The notes under the pieces: generated by a model
The model's database searches: none
What the model was told of the DNA's origin: nothing
What the model saw: only the letters and a program-made list of their open reading frames with translations
Assembly: GCA_016223105.1 (NCBI GenBank)
Contig: JACRPR010000103.1
Coordinates: 17,516 to 49,590, forward strand
DNA: 32,075 nt
Direction: 5' to 3'
Source: Chloroflexota bacterium
Lineage (GTDB): Bacteria > Chloroflexota > Anaerolineae > UBA4142
Shown: positions 26,225 to 32,075 of the stretch, in pieces
Position numbering within the stretch: position 1 is the first letter of the stretch
How the letters are laid out: the number at the start of each line of letters is the position of its first letter
Made by a program: the position numbers and the translations under genes

Positions 26225-27400
26225 TCAGATGCGCTTTAAAGCCGTGCGCCACAACCAAACCAGGATCGCGTAAATAAGCAGACTGGGATAGAATTGCCAA
26301 ATCATTTTCCACCACTGCTCGGTCGTTCCGCCAAGCGCGAGGAGCGCGAGCCACGACAGCCATGGCATCCCCACCAATCCAAGCCACCACGCGAGCCCGC
26401 CGCGCACATCGCGCCACTGCGCGCCGAGCCAGAACCAGGCAATCAATAGCACGGTGAGATCGTACTCCAAAAGATGCGGAATAATCAACAGATTGAGAAC
26501 GAGCGCGCCGATGATCGCCAGCCACGGAAAATCGCGCGCGCGCCACAGACGCTCGAGACCAATTCCGAACAGCGCAAGCGCGCCCGCGAACCAAATCAAT
26601 CCGGCGGGTGAAAAAATATCTTGTGTCATCCATGAGCCGGGTTTGTTGGCAAAACTTTGCGCGGCGCGTAAAAAATCCGGCGCCCACCATCCGATTTGCA
26701 AAATCGTCGCGCCAACCAACACGCCCAGCGTGATCAGAAAACCGATCACGCCGTTCCAACGCCGCCAGCGCGCCGCCCAGAACAAAATCACTAGGGGCGC
26801 AAGTAAACTGATGGATGGTTTGATCGTAGCAAACACTAACAGCGCGCCCGCCCAACCATCGCGCCGCGCTTGAAACAACCAGCCCGCGCCAAGCAAACAC
26901 ACGACGACAAATAATCCGTACTGCCCATTGATCACGGCGAGGAATGCCGGGCGATAAAAAATCACTGAGAGTAAAACCAAGCCCCACAGAAGCGGCGATA
27001 GTCGCGGTTCGATTCGCCAACTCCACACGATTGCCAGCGTAACCAGGATTGCCCAATTGAACGCGCTCCAGACCAATCCTGCCCACTCAACGGGTAACCA
27101 GATCAATGGCGCGATGATGAAGGAAACGTACGCGGGATAGTAAAAACCGAACGGATCGTCGCCGGGTTCAAGCGGGCGCGCGTAAATTAATTGCTGGGTC
27201 TCACGCGACACTTGCAACGTGTACGGACTCTCGCCGCGCCAGATCGCGCGCGTGGCAACCCAATGGGGATACACATCCACTCCAAAGGGCCAATACTGGG
27301 GATTCAACCTGGTTTTCCAATCTACCAACACACCCAGTCCAAAGAGAAAACTAATTCCAAAACATAACACGCCGGCAACCCAGGGCATTTTGTTCTGCAT
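26225..27400 (-). CDS. GT87/DUF2029-family glycosyltransferase (array gene 1)
   Basis: 391 residues from the Met that opens MQNKMPWVAG; a longer frame into the DUF362 gene has a charged, unrelated head and is rejected. Signature GVDVYPHWVATRAIWRG (Asp42) with ESPYT, then FYYPAYVSFI, then NGQYGLFVVVCLLGAG and TIKP, as in GT87. It shares the whole layout with array gene 4, including the acidic stretch PLEPGDDP matching RPDEDQV there. About eleven helices. It begins 7 bp after the DUF362 stop. Confidence 0.85.
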   Translation of the reverse strand: MQNKMPWVAGVLCFGISFLFGLGVLVDWKTRLNPQYWPFGVDVYPHWVATRAIWRGESPYTLQVSRETQQLIYARPLEPGDDPFGFYYPAYVSFIIAPLIWLPVEWAGLVWSAFNWAILVTLAIVWSWRIEPRLSPLLWGLVLLSVIFYRPAFLAVINGQYGLFVVVCLLGAGWLFQARRDGWAGALLVFATIKPSISLLAPLVILFWAARWRRWNGVIGFLITLGVLVGATILQIGWWAPDFLRAAQSFANKPGSWMTQDIFSPAGLIWFAGALALFGIGLERLWRARDFPWLAIIGALVLNLLIIPHLLEYDLTVLLIAWFWLGAQWRDVRGGLAWWLGLVGMPWLSWLALLALGGTTEQWWKMIWQFYPSLLIYAILVWLWRTALKRI

Positions 27401-27407
27401 TCGATTC

Positions 27408-28466
27408 TCACTCGATCTTGGGCGGGCGCGCGTACGCGCGCGCGAATTGCGCGCGTGGTTCGCCCGCAAGTTCGATTTTCGATTCGGCAATCGCGCCGAT
27501 GCCTGCCCACGCGGCAAAGTTCAAATAATCAATCGCCGCCGGATCGAATCCGATCAACCGCGCGCACGTCGCGTCCACCGCGAGCAACGATGTGCCGGCG
27601 ATCAGCACACCGCTCGGCACGGCTTCGCCAAAAATCGGACCATCGCCCTCCAATCCAACAATGCCATCCACAACCGCGCATGCGCGCGTCGGCAATGAAT
27701 CTACCAACTCGGCGAGAAAAAATTGAATCCCACGCACATGCAACGTATTTTTGGGCCACCCGTACTTGATGCCCGGCACGATGCCGAAAAGATTTTTCAC
27801 GCTCGCGGAAAGTTGCGTCCAATGATGCGTTTTCAATTTCGGCAGTGAGATCAATAAATCCGCCTCGGCAACGGTACGCGCCACAAATAGTTTTTGCATT
27901 TTGGCGTATCCGCCTTTGAGCGGAATACTCACCAGATCGTCATAGTTCAAATCCACGAACGGCACATTTTCGCGCGCGAGCATTTCGGTATAGCCGGTCG
28001 CATCCAGGATCGCTTCGGCATCGCGGCGAAATGCCGAACCGTCGCCGACCACAATCGCGCGCGCGCCCTGTTCGCGCGCGAATTGAATCACCGCGCGCGT
28101 GACGCGCGGATGCGTGAACGTGGGATAGCCCGCGACGAAATCCACGAGGTTCGGCTTGAGCACAACGCGTTGCCCGCGCAGATCCGGCATCTGCGCGTCG
28201 CGCCACACACGCGCGAGCGCGGCAAGCACATCGGCATCGTACGTCGCGCAGGTCGCGAGTGCGACGCGCGTCCGCGATCCAAAAACCTGGGTCGTAAATC
28301 CGCGCGCCATCCAGCGCAAATAATCCAGTCCGATCGGCTCGATGGTTTTGGCGATGTACGCCGCGCCGCTCGCGATCGCGCCCAGCAAAGCCAGGCGCAA
28401 AAACGCGCGCCGCGATAATTTATTTTCGATTTTGGAATTTGGATTTTCGATTGGGTTACGCATCAC
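27408..28466 (-). CDS. Tat-exported DUF362 protein
   Basis: 352 residues. A twin-arginine signal at 18-23 (SRRAFL) precedes a hydrophobic stretch to about residue 42, so the folded protein is probably exported, perhaps with a cofactor. The body matches DUF362: VVLKPNLVDF, a VVGDGSAFRRDAE-type segment, LPKLKTHHWTQLSASVKNLFGIVPG, and DATCARLIGFDP. No ferredoxin CxxCxxC cluster is visible, unlike many DUF362 proteins. Function unknown. Residues 3-16 (RNPIENPNSKIENK) come from a heptamer array in front of the Tat motif. Start GTG 28466 or ATG 28463. It is the second gene of the long operon, 5 bp behind the toroid gene. Confidence 0.85.
   Translation of the reverse strand: MMRNPIENPNSKIENKLSRRAFLRLALLGAIASGAAYIAKTIEPIGLDYLRWMARGFTTQVFGSRTRVALATCATYDADVLAALARVWRDAQMPDLRGQRVVLKPNLVDFVAGYPTFTHPRVTRAVIQFAREQGARAIVVGDGSAFRRDAEAILDATGYTEMLARENVPFVDLNYDDLVSIPLKGGYAKMQKLFVARTVAEADLLISLPKLKTHHWTQLSASVKNLFGIVPGIKYGWPKNTLHVRGIQFFLAELVDSLPTRACAVVDGIVGLEGDGPIFGEAVPSGVLIAGTSLLAVDATCARLIGFDPAAIDYLNFAAWAGIGAIAESKIELAGEPRAQFARAYARPPKIE
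28425..28452. repeat. Heptamer tandem array AATCCAA
   Basis: Minus-strand units AATCGAA, AATCCAA, ATTCCAA, AATCGAA. It is translated at the N terminus of the DUF362 protein, before its Tat motif. It resembles the array at 9517-9550. Confidence 0.85.
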
Positions 28467-28471
28467 GCGAA

Positions 28472-29332
28472 TTACATTTCACTGGACATTGCAATCGCGG
28501 TGATAAACGGATTGCCCTGCCAACTGCCGTCGGCGCGTTGCAACGCGTTCAACCGCGCGCGCACATCTTCAATTTCCAACTGCCAATCGCGCAGGGCGAC
28601 GAGGGTCCAAGTCAATTCCGCCGCCGTGGTTACGCGCGCGCTCGCCGCGCGCACAAACGCGAGCGCGGCAATCACGCGCGCGTCGCTCGCCGCGATCTGG
28701 ACGGAGCGCAACGCGGATAACGCAAGCGCGGTATCCTGGATCGTTACGGGCATCGCTTTGCCAATCATCCACGGATTGCCGACATTCCAACCGCCGCGCG
28801 CACTCGCGCGATCAAACAGATACTCGATGCCCTCGCGCACGCGCGCGTGATCGCGTTGCCCGGCGGCGACGAGTGCGAGAATCGCGAGCGCGGTCGGTTG
28901 CACCCACGAGGCATCGCCGGGTTGCCAGGGAAAGCCGCGCAAGGTTGAATCAATCGCCAGCAATTGTTTGATCTGCGCGCGATTCGCCGATTCTTCAACA
29001 CGCAAAACCTGGGTCGCGAGCAACCACTGCGCGCCGCGCGCGATCGCGTCGTTCGCGCCGCCGCTGTGCGCGAGCGCGCGGATCGCCCACGCGGTCATCC
29101 ATCCGCTTTCCGCATCCATCGGCGCGATGCCCCAGCCGCCGTCAGCGTGTTGATGCGCGATCAAAAAATCGCGCGCGCGCCCTTCGACTTCGCTCAGGGT
29201 GAATGTGTTTTCATCTCGCAACGCGATCAGCGCGGCGGCAGTCGGCTCGACAAAAGACATCGCGCCGACGCGATAACCCCAACCCCCATCCGCGTTTTGT
29301 GATTGCAATAAAAATTCACGCGCCGTGTTCAT
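28472..29332 (-). CDS. Alpha/alpha-toroid protein (prenyltransferase/squalene-oxidase-repeat fold), first gene of the glycosyltransferase operon
   Basis: 286 residues from ATG at 29330-29332. Repeats with the QW-like form NADGGWGY (13-20), HADGGWGI (62-69) and RADGSWQG near the end, plus GGWNVGNPW, mark an alpha/alpha toroid of four or five helical hairpins. The fold occurs in terpene cyclases, prenyltransferases and thioester proteins. No DXDD cyclase motif, zinc ligands or signal peptide is visible, so no reaction is assigned. Residues 45-51 (TLSEVEG) come from an interspersed repeat. No ribosome binding site; a promoter predicts a leaderless transcript. The fold is well supported, the role is open; a polyprenyl-related role would fit the neighbours but is inference. 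Confidence 0.8.
   Translation of the reverse strand: MNTAREFLLQSQNADGGWGYRVGAMSFVEPTAAALIALRDENTFTLSEVEGRARDFLIAHQHADGGWGIAPMDAESGWMTAWAIRALAHSGGANDAIARGAQWLLATQVLRVEESANRAQIKQLLAIDSTLRGFPWQPGDASWVQPTALAILALVAAGQRDHARVREGIEYLFDRASARGGWNVGNPWMIGKAMPVTIQDTALALSALRSVQIAASDARVIAALAFVRAASARVTTAAELTWTLVALRDWQLEIEDVRARLNALQRADGSWQGNPFITAIAMSSEM
29180..29199. repeat. CCCTGAGCG-type repeat inside the toroid gene
   Basis: Plus strand CCCTTCGACTTCGCTCAGGG; minus strand CCCTGAGCGAAGTCGAAGGG. It is translated as Leu-Ser-Glu-Val-Glu-Gly between two helices. A related copy is at 12481-12501. Confidence 0.75.
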
Positions 29333-29340
29333 TGCGGGCA

Positions 29341-29369
29341 GAGTACCACGCCCCCGCGTGATTGTCAAG
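29341..29369 (-). promoter_or_regulatory. Probable promoter of the 20-kb operon, with near-leaderless start
   Basis: TTGACA (29369-29364), a 17-nt spacer and TACTCT (29346-29341) preceded by TGG. A start about 7 nt after the -10 is near 29334, two bases before the ATG at 29332. Confidence 0.5.
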
Positions 29370-29480
29370 AGGAAATGTTGCCACACAATTTACGCGCGCT
29401 CCGAATCATCTCCATCAAATCTCCGCACGTTGGCGCGATAATGCAAGCAGAGTGAACGACAATCAAACAAAAAATGTAAG

Positions 29481-29602
29481 CGTTCAGCCCCGTCTGTCAT
29501 TGCGAGCGGTTTTTGCGAAGCAATCTCCACCTTGGCGATCCGGACTTGACACGCGGGGATTGCTTCGTCGCAAAAAACGCTCCTCGCAATGACACCTGAA
29601 CG
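29481..29602. repeat. 122-bp imperfect palindromic element (CATTGCGAG family)
   Basis: Outer CGTTCAG / CTGAACG flank GTCATTGCGAGCGGTTTTTG and its complement CGCTCCTCGCAATGAC, with GCAATC/GATTGC inside. It fills most of the 297-bp gap 29333-29629 and ends 27 bp before the lipoprotein ATG. It has no ORF and no transposase; it resembles MITE-like elements of many MAGs. Confidence 0.75.
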
Positions 29603-29629
29603 GTTACCAAAAAATTACGGAGGTGTTCG

Positions 29630-30334
29630 ATGAACAAATTTACAAAATGGGTTTTGGGCGCGGGCTTGGTGATCGCGTTGGGTGTCGCCGCGTGCGCGCC
29701 GATGCCGACCACCGCGCAATCGGTTGCGTCGCCGGTCGCGCCGGTCAACGCGAGCGCGCCGGTCGGCGCGTTGAGCGCGAGTGAAGCGGACGCGCTCGCG
29801 TTTATGCGCGAAGAAGAAAAACTCGCGCACGATGTGTACGTTGCTCTGTACGCAAAATGGCAACTACCCGTGTTCCAAAATATCGCGAACAGCGAGCAAA
29901 CGCACACGGACGCGATCAAAACATTGTTGGAACGTTATAGCGTCGCCGATCCGGCGGCGGGCAAAGCGGTCGGCGTGTTTGCGAACGCGACACTGCAAGG
30001 ACTGTACGATCAACTCGTCAAGCAAGCCGGTCAATCGCTTGCGGACGCGTTGCGCGTCGGCGCACTGATCGAAGAGATTGACATCCAGGATTTGCAAACG
30101 CGGATCGCGCAGACCGACAAAGCCGACATCAAATTGGTGTACGCTAATTTGATGCGCGGGTCGCGCAATCACTTGCGCTCGTTCACCGCGCAACTCAAAG
30201 CGCAAACCGGCGCGACGTACGCACCGCAACAACTCACGCAAGCCGAGTACGCCGCGATCATCGCGGGCACGACGGAAACCGGACGCGGCGCGAGTAACGC
30301 GCAAGGCAACGGTTTTCGCGGCGGACAGCGGTAA
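29630..30334 (+). CDS. DUF2202 ferritin-like lipoprotein
   Basis: 234 residues. The signal peptide ends in a lipobox (Val19-Ala-Ala-Cys22), so the mature protein is probably lipid-anchored. A DUF2202 helical domain follows: EEEKLAHDVY at 61-70, NIANSEQTHTDAI at 84-96, EEIDIQDL at 148-155, and RNHLRSF near 179-185, giving Glu, His and Asp residues (Glu61-63, His67, Glu89, His92, Glu148-149, His181) that could form a di-metal site. Function unknown. The tail is Gly/Asn/Arg-rich. GGAGGTG lies 6 nt before the ATG. It stands alone, downstream of a palindromic element. Confidence 0.88.
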   Translation: MNKFTKWVLGAGLVIALGVAACAPMPTTAQSVASPVAPVNASAPVGALSASEADALAFMREEEKLAHDVYVALYAKWQLPVFQNIANSEQTHTDAIKTLLERYSVADPAAGKAVGVFANATLQGLYDQLVKQAGQSLADALRVGALIEEIDIQDLQTRIAQTDKADIKLVYANLMRGSRNHLRSFTAQLKAQTGATYAPQQLTQAEYAAIIAGTTETGRGASNAQGNGFRGGQR

Positions 30335-30344
30335 CACCAGAAAT

Positions 30345-30372
30345 GTAGGGCAAATTTATAAATTTGCCTTAC
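30345..30372. repeat. Short palindrome, copy 2 of the GCAAATTT family
   Basis: GTA-G-GGCAAATTT, AT, AAATTTGCC-T-TAC. It has the same layout as 7590-7617. It lies 10 bp after the lipoprotein stop without a T tract, so it is not a good terminator. Confidence 0.8.
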
Positions 30373-30410
30373 GTTGGCGAACATGGTGATGAAAGAAAAG
30401 AGAATTGAAA

Positions 30411-30444
30411 ATATCCGTGTTCTTTTCCGTCAGTGGAAAATTTT
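30411..30444. repeat. Decayed half of the 26-bp inverted repeat at 4381-4441
   Basis: ATATCCGTGTTCTTTTCCGT followed by GTGGAAAATTTT matches the right arm and flank at 4415-4449 with several changes. The rest of the gap 30335-30489 shows no gene. Confidence 0.6.
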
Positions 30445-30489
30445 CAGGCGCATCCAAGTGGGCGATGCTGTTCTCTCGCGCGCGCACAA

Positions 30490-30517
30490 TTGACAAAATT
30501 TTCGACTTGACTATACT
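30490..30517 (+). promoter_or_regulatory. sigma70-type promoter of the pyrimidine operon
   Basis: TTGACA (30490-30495), a 16-nt spacer and TATACT (30512-30517). This is a near-consensus promoter. A start near 30524 gives a leader of about 160 nt before pyrB. Confidence 0.8.
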
Positions 30518-30540
30518 TGCGCCGAAACCGAAAGGAGCGA

Positions 30541-30633
30541 ATGGCGAACGGAACATTGGCACACAATCGTTTGTTTCGCACGCGGGATGTCATCATCTCG
30601 CCGCTCGCGCTTTGTGGCATCACCGACCTTTGA
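30541..30633 (+). CDS. Translated leader peptide of the pyr operon (candidate attenuator ORF)
   Basis: 30 residues starting MANGTLAHNRLFRTRDVI and ending ALCGITDL. A good ribosome binding site, AAAGGAG at 30531-30537, lies 3 nt before the ATG. The frame stays open until TGA at 30631-30633, inside the left arm of the terminator. In E. coli pyrBI a translated leader of similar design couples UTP-sensitive transcription to translation: a ribosome close behind RNA polymerase prevents the terminator from forming. The layout here fits that model; the peptide itself I do not recognise. An accidental ORF is possible, but the RBS plus the stop position argue against it. Confidence 0.6.
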   Translation: MANGTLAHNRLFRTRDVIISPLALCGITDL

Positions 30634-30656
30634 GAATTTTTCTCAAAGGTCTTTTT
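30625..30656 (+). terminator. Attenuator hairpin before pyrB
   Basis: Perfect 12-bp stem GACCTTTGAGAA / TTCTCAAAGGTC, 3-nt loop, then five T. It ends 26 bp before the pyrB start. Its left arm contains the leader-peptide stop codon. Confidence 0.85.
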
Positions 30657-30682
30657 GTGTACTATACTCTCGGAGGAAAATG

Positions 30683-31458
30683 ATGAATCTAAAAAACGCC
30701 GATGTGTTGACCGCCGCGCAATTTACGCGTGACCAGGTTGAAGCATTGTTCGCGCGCGCGGATGATTTCGCCGCGCGTTTGGAAAAAGGCGAACGCCTGC
30801 GCGTGCTCGACGGCAAATTGCTCGCGACTGTTTTTTACGAACCCAGCACGCGCACGCGCTTGTCGTTTGAAGCCGCGATGCAACGCCTCGGCGGCGGCGT
30901 GCTTTCGGTCGCCGAAGCCAAGACCGCATCGTCCGTCGTGAAAGGCGAAACTCTGCCCGACACGATGCGCACGATCGCGAATTACGCGGACGCGATCACG
31001 GTTTGCGCGTCGCGCTCGTCGGCGATTTGAAAAACGGGCGCACGGTTCATTCGCTCGCGCGCGCGTTATCGCTCTTCAAAATCGAGTACTCGTTCGTCGC
31101 GCCGGCGGCGCTCGCGATGCCGACCGACGTGAGCGATTATTTGCGCGAGCGCGGTTTCAGCGTGGAAGAGACGAACGATATGGCGATGGCATTGCAAAAA
31201 TCAGATGTCGTGTATATGACGCGCGTGCAAAAGGAACGCTTTGCCGATGTTAAACAGTACGAGAAAATGAAAAATTTTTACATCCTCACGCGCGAGGTGG
31301 TGCAGAACGCGAAACCGAATTTGCTCGTGATGCACCCGCTCCCGCGCGTGGACGAAATCACGACCGACGTAGACGCGCTTCCAAATGCCGCGTATTTCCG
31401 CCAGGCGAAAAACGGCGTGATTGTGCGGATGGCATTACTCGCCGAGATATTGGGCTAG
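30683..31458 (+). pseudogene. pyrB: Aspartate carbamoyltransferase with internal deletion and frameshift
   Basis: The first 107 codons are a good ATCase N-terminal half: STRTR at 55-59 and KGE at 87-89 (carbamoyl-phosphate binding). After YADAITV the frame shifts; from about 31000 another frame reads LRVALVGDLKNGRTVHSL and continues to a normal end, with HPLPRVDEI present. The segment that normally lies between, about 50 residues with the Arg-His and GDG..QHPTQ motifs needed for catalysis, is absent. The loss is 3n+1 bases, so the frame is broken at 31030. GGAGG precedes the ATG at 30683 (30680 is an alternative). As written the product cannot be active. Either a true deletion or an assembly error. 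Confidence 0.85.
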
Positions 31459-31460
31459 AT

Positions 31461-31504
31461 TTTACGCTTTACGGATTATCAAACGTAAAACGTAAATCGT
31501 AAAA
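31461..31504. repeat. Heptamer tandem array CGTAAAA with inverted units
   Basis: TTTACGC, TTTACGG (31461-31474), then CGTAAAA, CGTAAAT, CGTAAAA (31484-31504). It fills the gap between pyrB and pyrF. Confidence 0.85.
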
Positions 31505-31524
31505 CGTATCGCAGGAGAACCGTT

Positions 31525-32075
31525 GTGACCTTTTCCGAAAAACTCCGCGCCGCGCAAGCGCGCAACTTGTCCTGGCTTTGCGTCGGACTCGATCCCGATC
31601 CGGCAAAAATTCCGGCGGGCTGGGATGTCGTCGCGTTCAATCGCGCGATTATCGCCGCGACGCGCGACCTGGCGTGCGCGTACAAACCGAATCTCGCATT
31701 CTATCTCGCGCGCGGAAGCAAGGGGATTGACGAACTCGCGCAAACGCTTGCCGCGATTCCGCGCGACATTCCAATCGTGCTCGACGCGAAATTCGGCGAC
31801 ATTGATTCGTCCGCGCGCGGGTACGCGCGATTCGCGTTCGCTGAACTCGGCGCGGACGCGGTAACGGTCAGTCCGTATCTCGGCACAGACGCACTCGCGC
31901 CGTTTCTCGAATTTTCCAAGCGCGCGATTTTTTTGCTCGCGCATACGTCCAATCCCGGCGCGAGCGAATTGCAAGATGCGCTCGTCGCGTCGCATCAACT
32001 CGAGCCGATGCTCGAACCGTTGTACATTCGCGTCGCGCAGATCGCCGCCGATTTGAACGGCGCGGGTGAAACCGG
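31525..32075 (+). CDS. pyrF: Orotidine 5'-phosphate decarboxylase, type 2 (3' end beyond window)
   Basis: 183 complete codons are visible. GTG at 31525 has AGGAG 7 nt upstream. LCVGLDPDP at 18-26, AYKPN at 52-56 and the active-site LDAKFGDI at 86-93 (Asp87, Lys89, Asp92) identify the type 2 family, as do VTVSPYLGTDA and HTSNPGA. PyrF makes UMP from OMP, the last step of de novo UMP synthesis. It follows pyrB by 66 bp and would share its leader and attenuator. Confidence 0.92.
   Translation, partial: MTFSEKLRAAQARNLSWLCVGLDPDPAKIPAGWDVVAFNRAIIAATRDLACAYKPNLAFYLARGSKGIDELAQTLAAIPRDIPIVLDAKFGDIDSSARGYARFAFAELGADAVTVSPYLGTDALAPFLEFSKRAIFLLAHTSNPGASELQDALVASHQLEPMLEPLYIRVAQIAADLNGAGET

Noticed and set aside
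28472..29332. Functional terpene cyclase
   Set aside because: The toroid repeats are present but no DXDD motif or metal-binding set is visible.
30345..30372. Intrinsic terminator after the DUF2202 gene
   Set aside because: The hairpin has no T tract on either side; it belongs to a dispersed repeat family.
30520..30660. PyrR-type antiterminator in the pyr leader
   Set aside because: I found no PyrR-binding consensus stem-loop; the translated ORF with terminator explains the leader better. pyrR is not in the window.
31003..31458. Separate short ATCase-like gene
   Set aside because: The TTG start is not preceded by a ribosome binding site and the product lacks the first domain; it is the rest of the disrupted pyrB.

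Overview
The window looks like part of a chromosome from an uncultured bacterium, most likely a Chloroflexota (Anaerolineae-like) lineage. The reasons are the mix of families (MraZ/RsmH start of a division cluster, C4 zinc-ribbon coiled-coil protein, type 2 OMP decarboxylase), very CGCG-rich coding DNA, and many short interspersed repeats. The phylum is inferred from gist, not from a marker-gene tree. I saw no rRNA, tRNA, CRISPR array, phage genes or transposase.

Layout. (1) 1-731, minus strand: start of the division cluster, rsmH (cut by the window edge) behind mraZ, with a strong promoter and three 10-bp-spaced MraZ boxes. (2) 788-3969, plus strand: a compact operon of zinc-ribbon coiled-coil protein, P-loop kinase, secreted beta-helix protein and LysM protein, ended by an intrinsic terminator. 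(3) 4005-7573, minus strand: recJ, a Nudix hydrolase and a four-helix membrane protein with overlapping ends, then a DUF167 gene; a small membrane protein gene lies upstream of recJ. (4) 7729-8658, plus strand: fmt. (5) 8699-29332, minus strand: a nearly gapless run of 15 genes over 20.6 kb. It begins with an alpha/alpha-toroid protein and a Tat-exported DUF362 protein and continues with 12 different multi-spanning GT-C-type glycosyltransferases, with one output-less double-Cache sensor between the eleventh and twelfth. (6) 29630-30334, plus strand: a DUF2202 ferritin-like lipoprotein. (7) 30490-32075, plus strand: the start of a pyrimidine operon, with a sigma70 promoter, a 30-codon leader ORF whose stop codon lies inside a terminator hairpin, a pyrB that has lost its middle, and pyrF running off the edge.

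The GT-C array is the most striking gene content. These enzymes normally use polyprenyl-phosphate sugars on the outer face of the membrane. Twelve in a row without nucleotide-sugar enzymes, cytoplasmic GT-A/GT-B enzymes, flippase or polymerase suggests a dedicated envelope, lipid or protein glycosylation module. Substrates and acceptors cannot be read from the sequence.

The second theme is repeats. There are at least five heptamer or octamer tandem arrays of unrelated sequence, and many palindromic elements. Several lie inside genes and are translated in frame at the N terminus, C terminus or a loop (RsmH, LysM protein, DUF167 protein, three operon proteins). This resembles cyanobacterial short tandem repeats and Rickettsia palindromic elements. 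The pyr leader, with its translated attenuator, is the best regulatory find. No gene-free stretch exceeds 300 bases.
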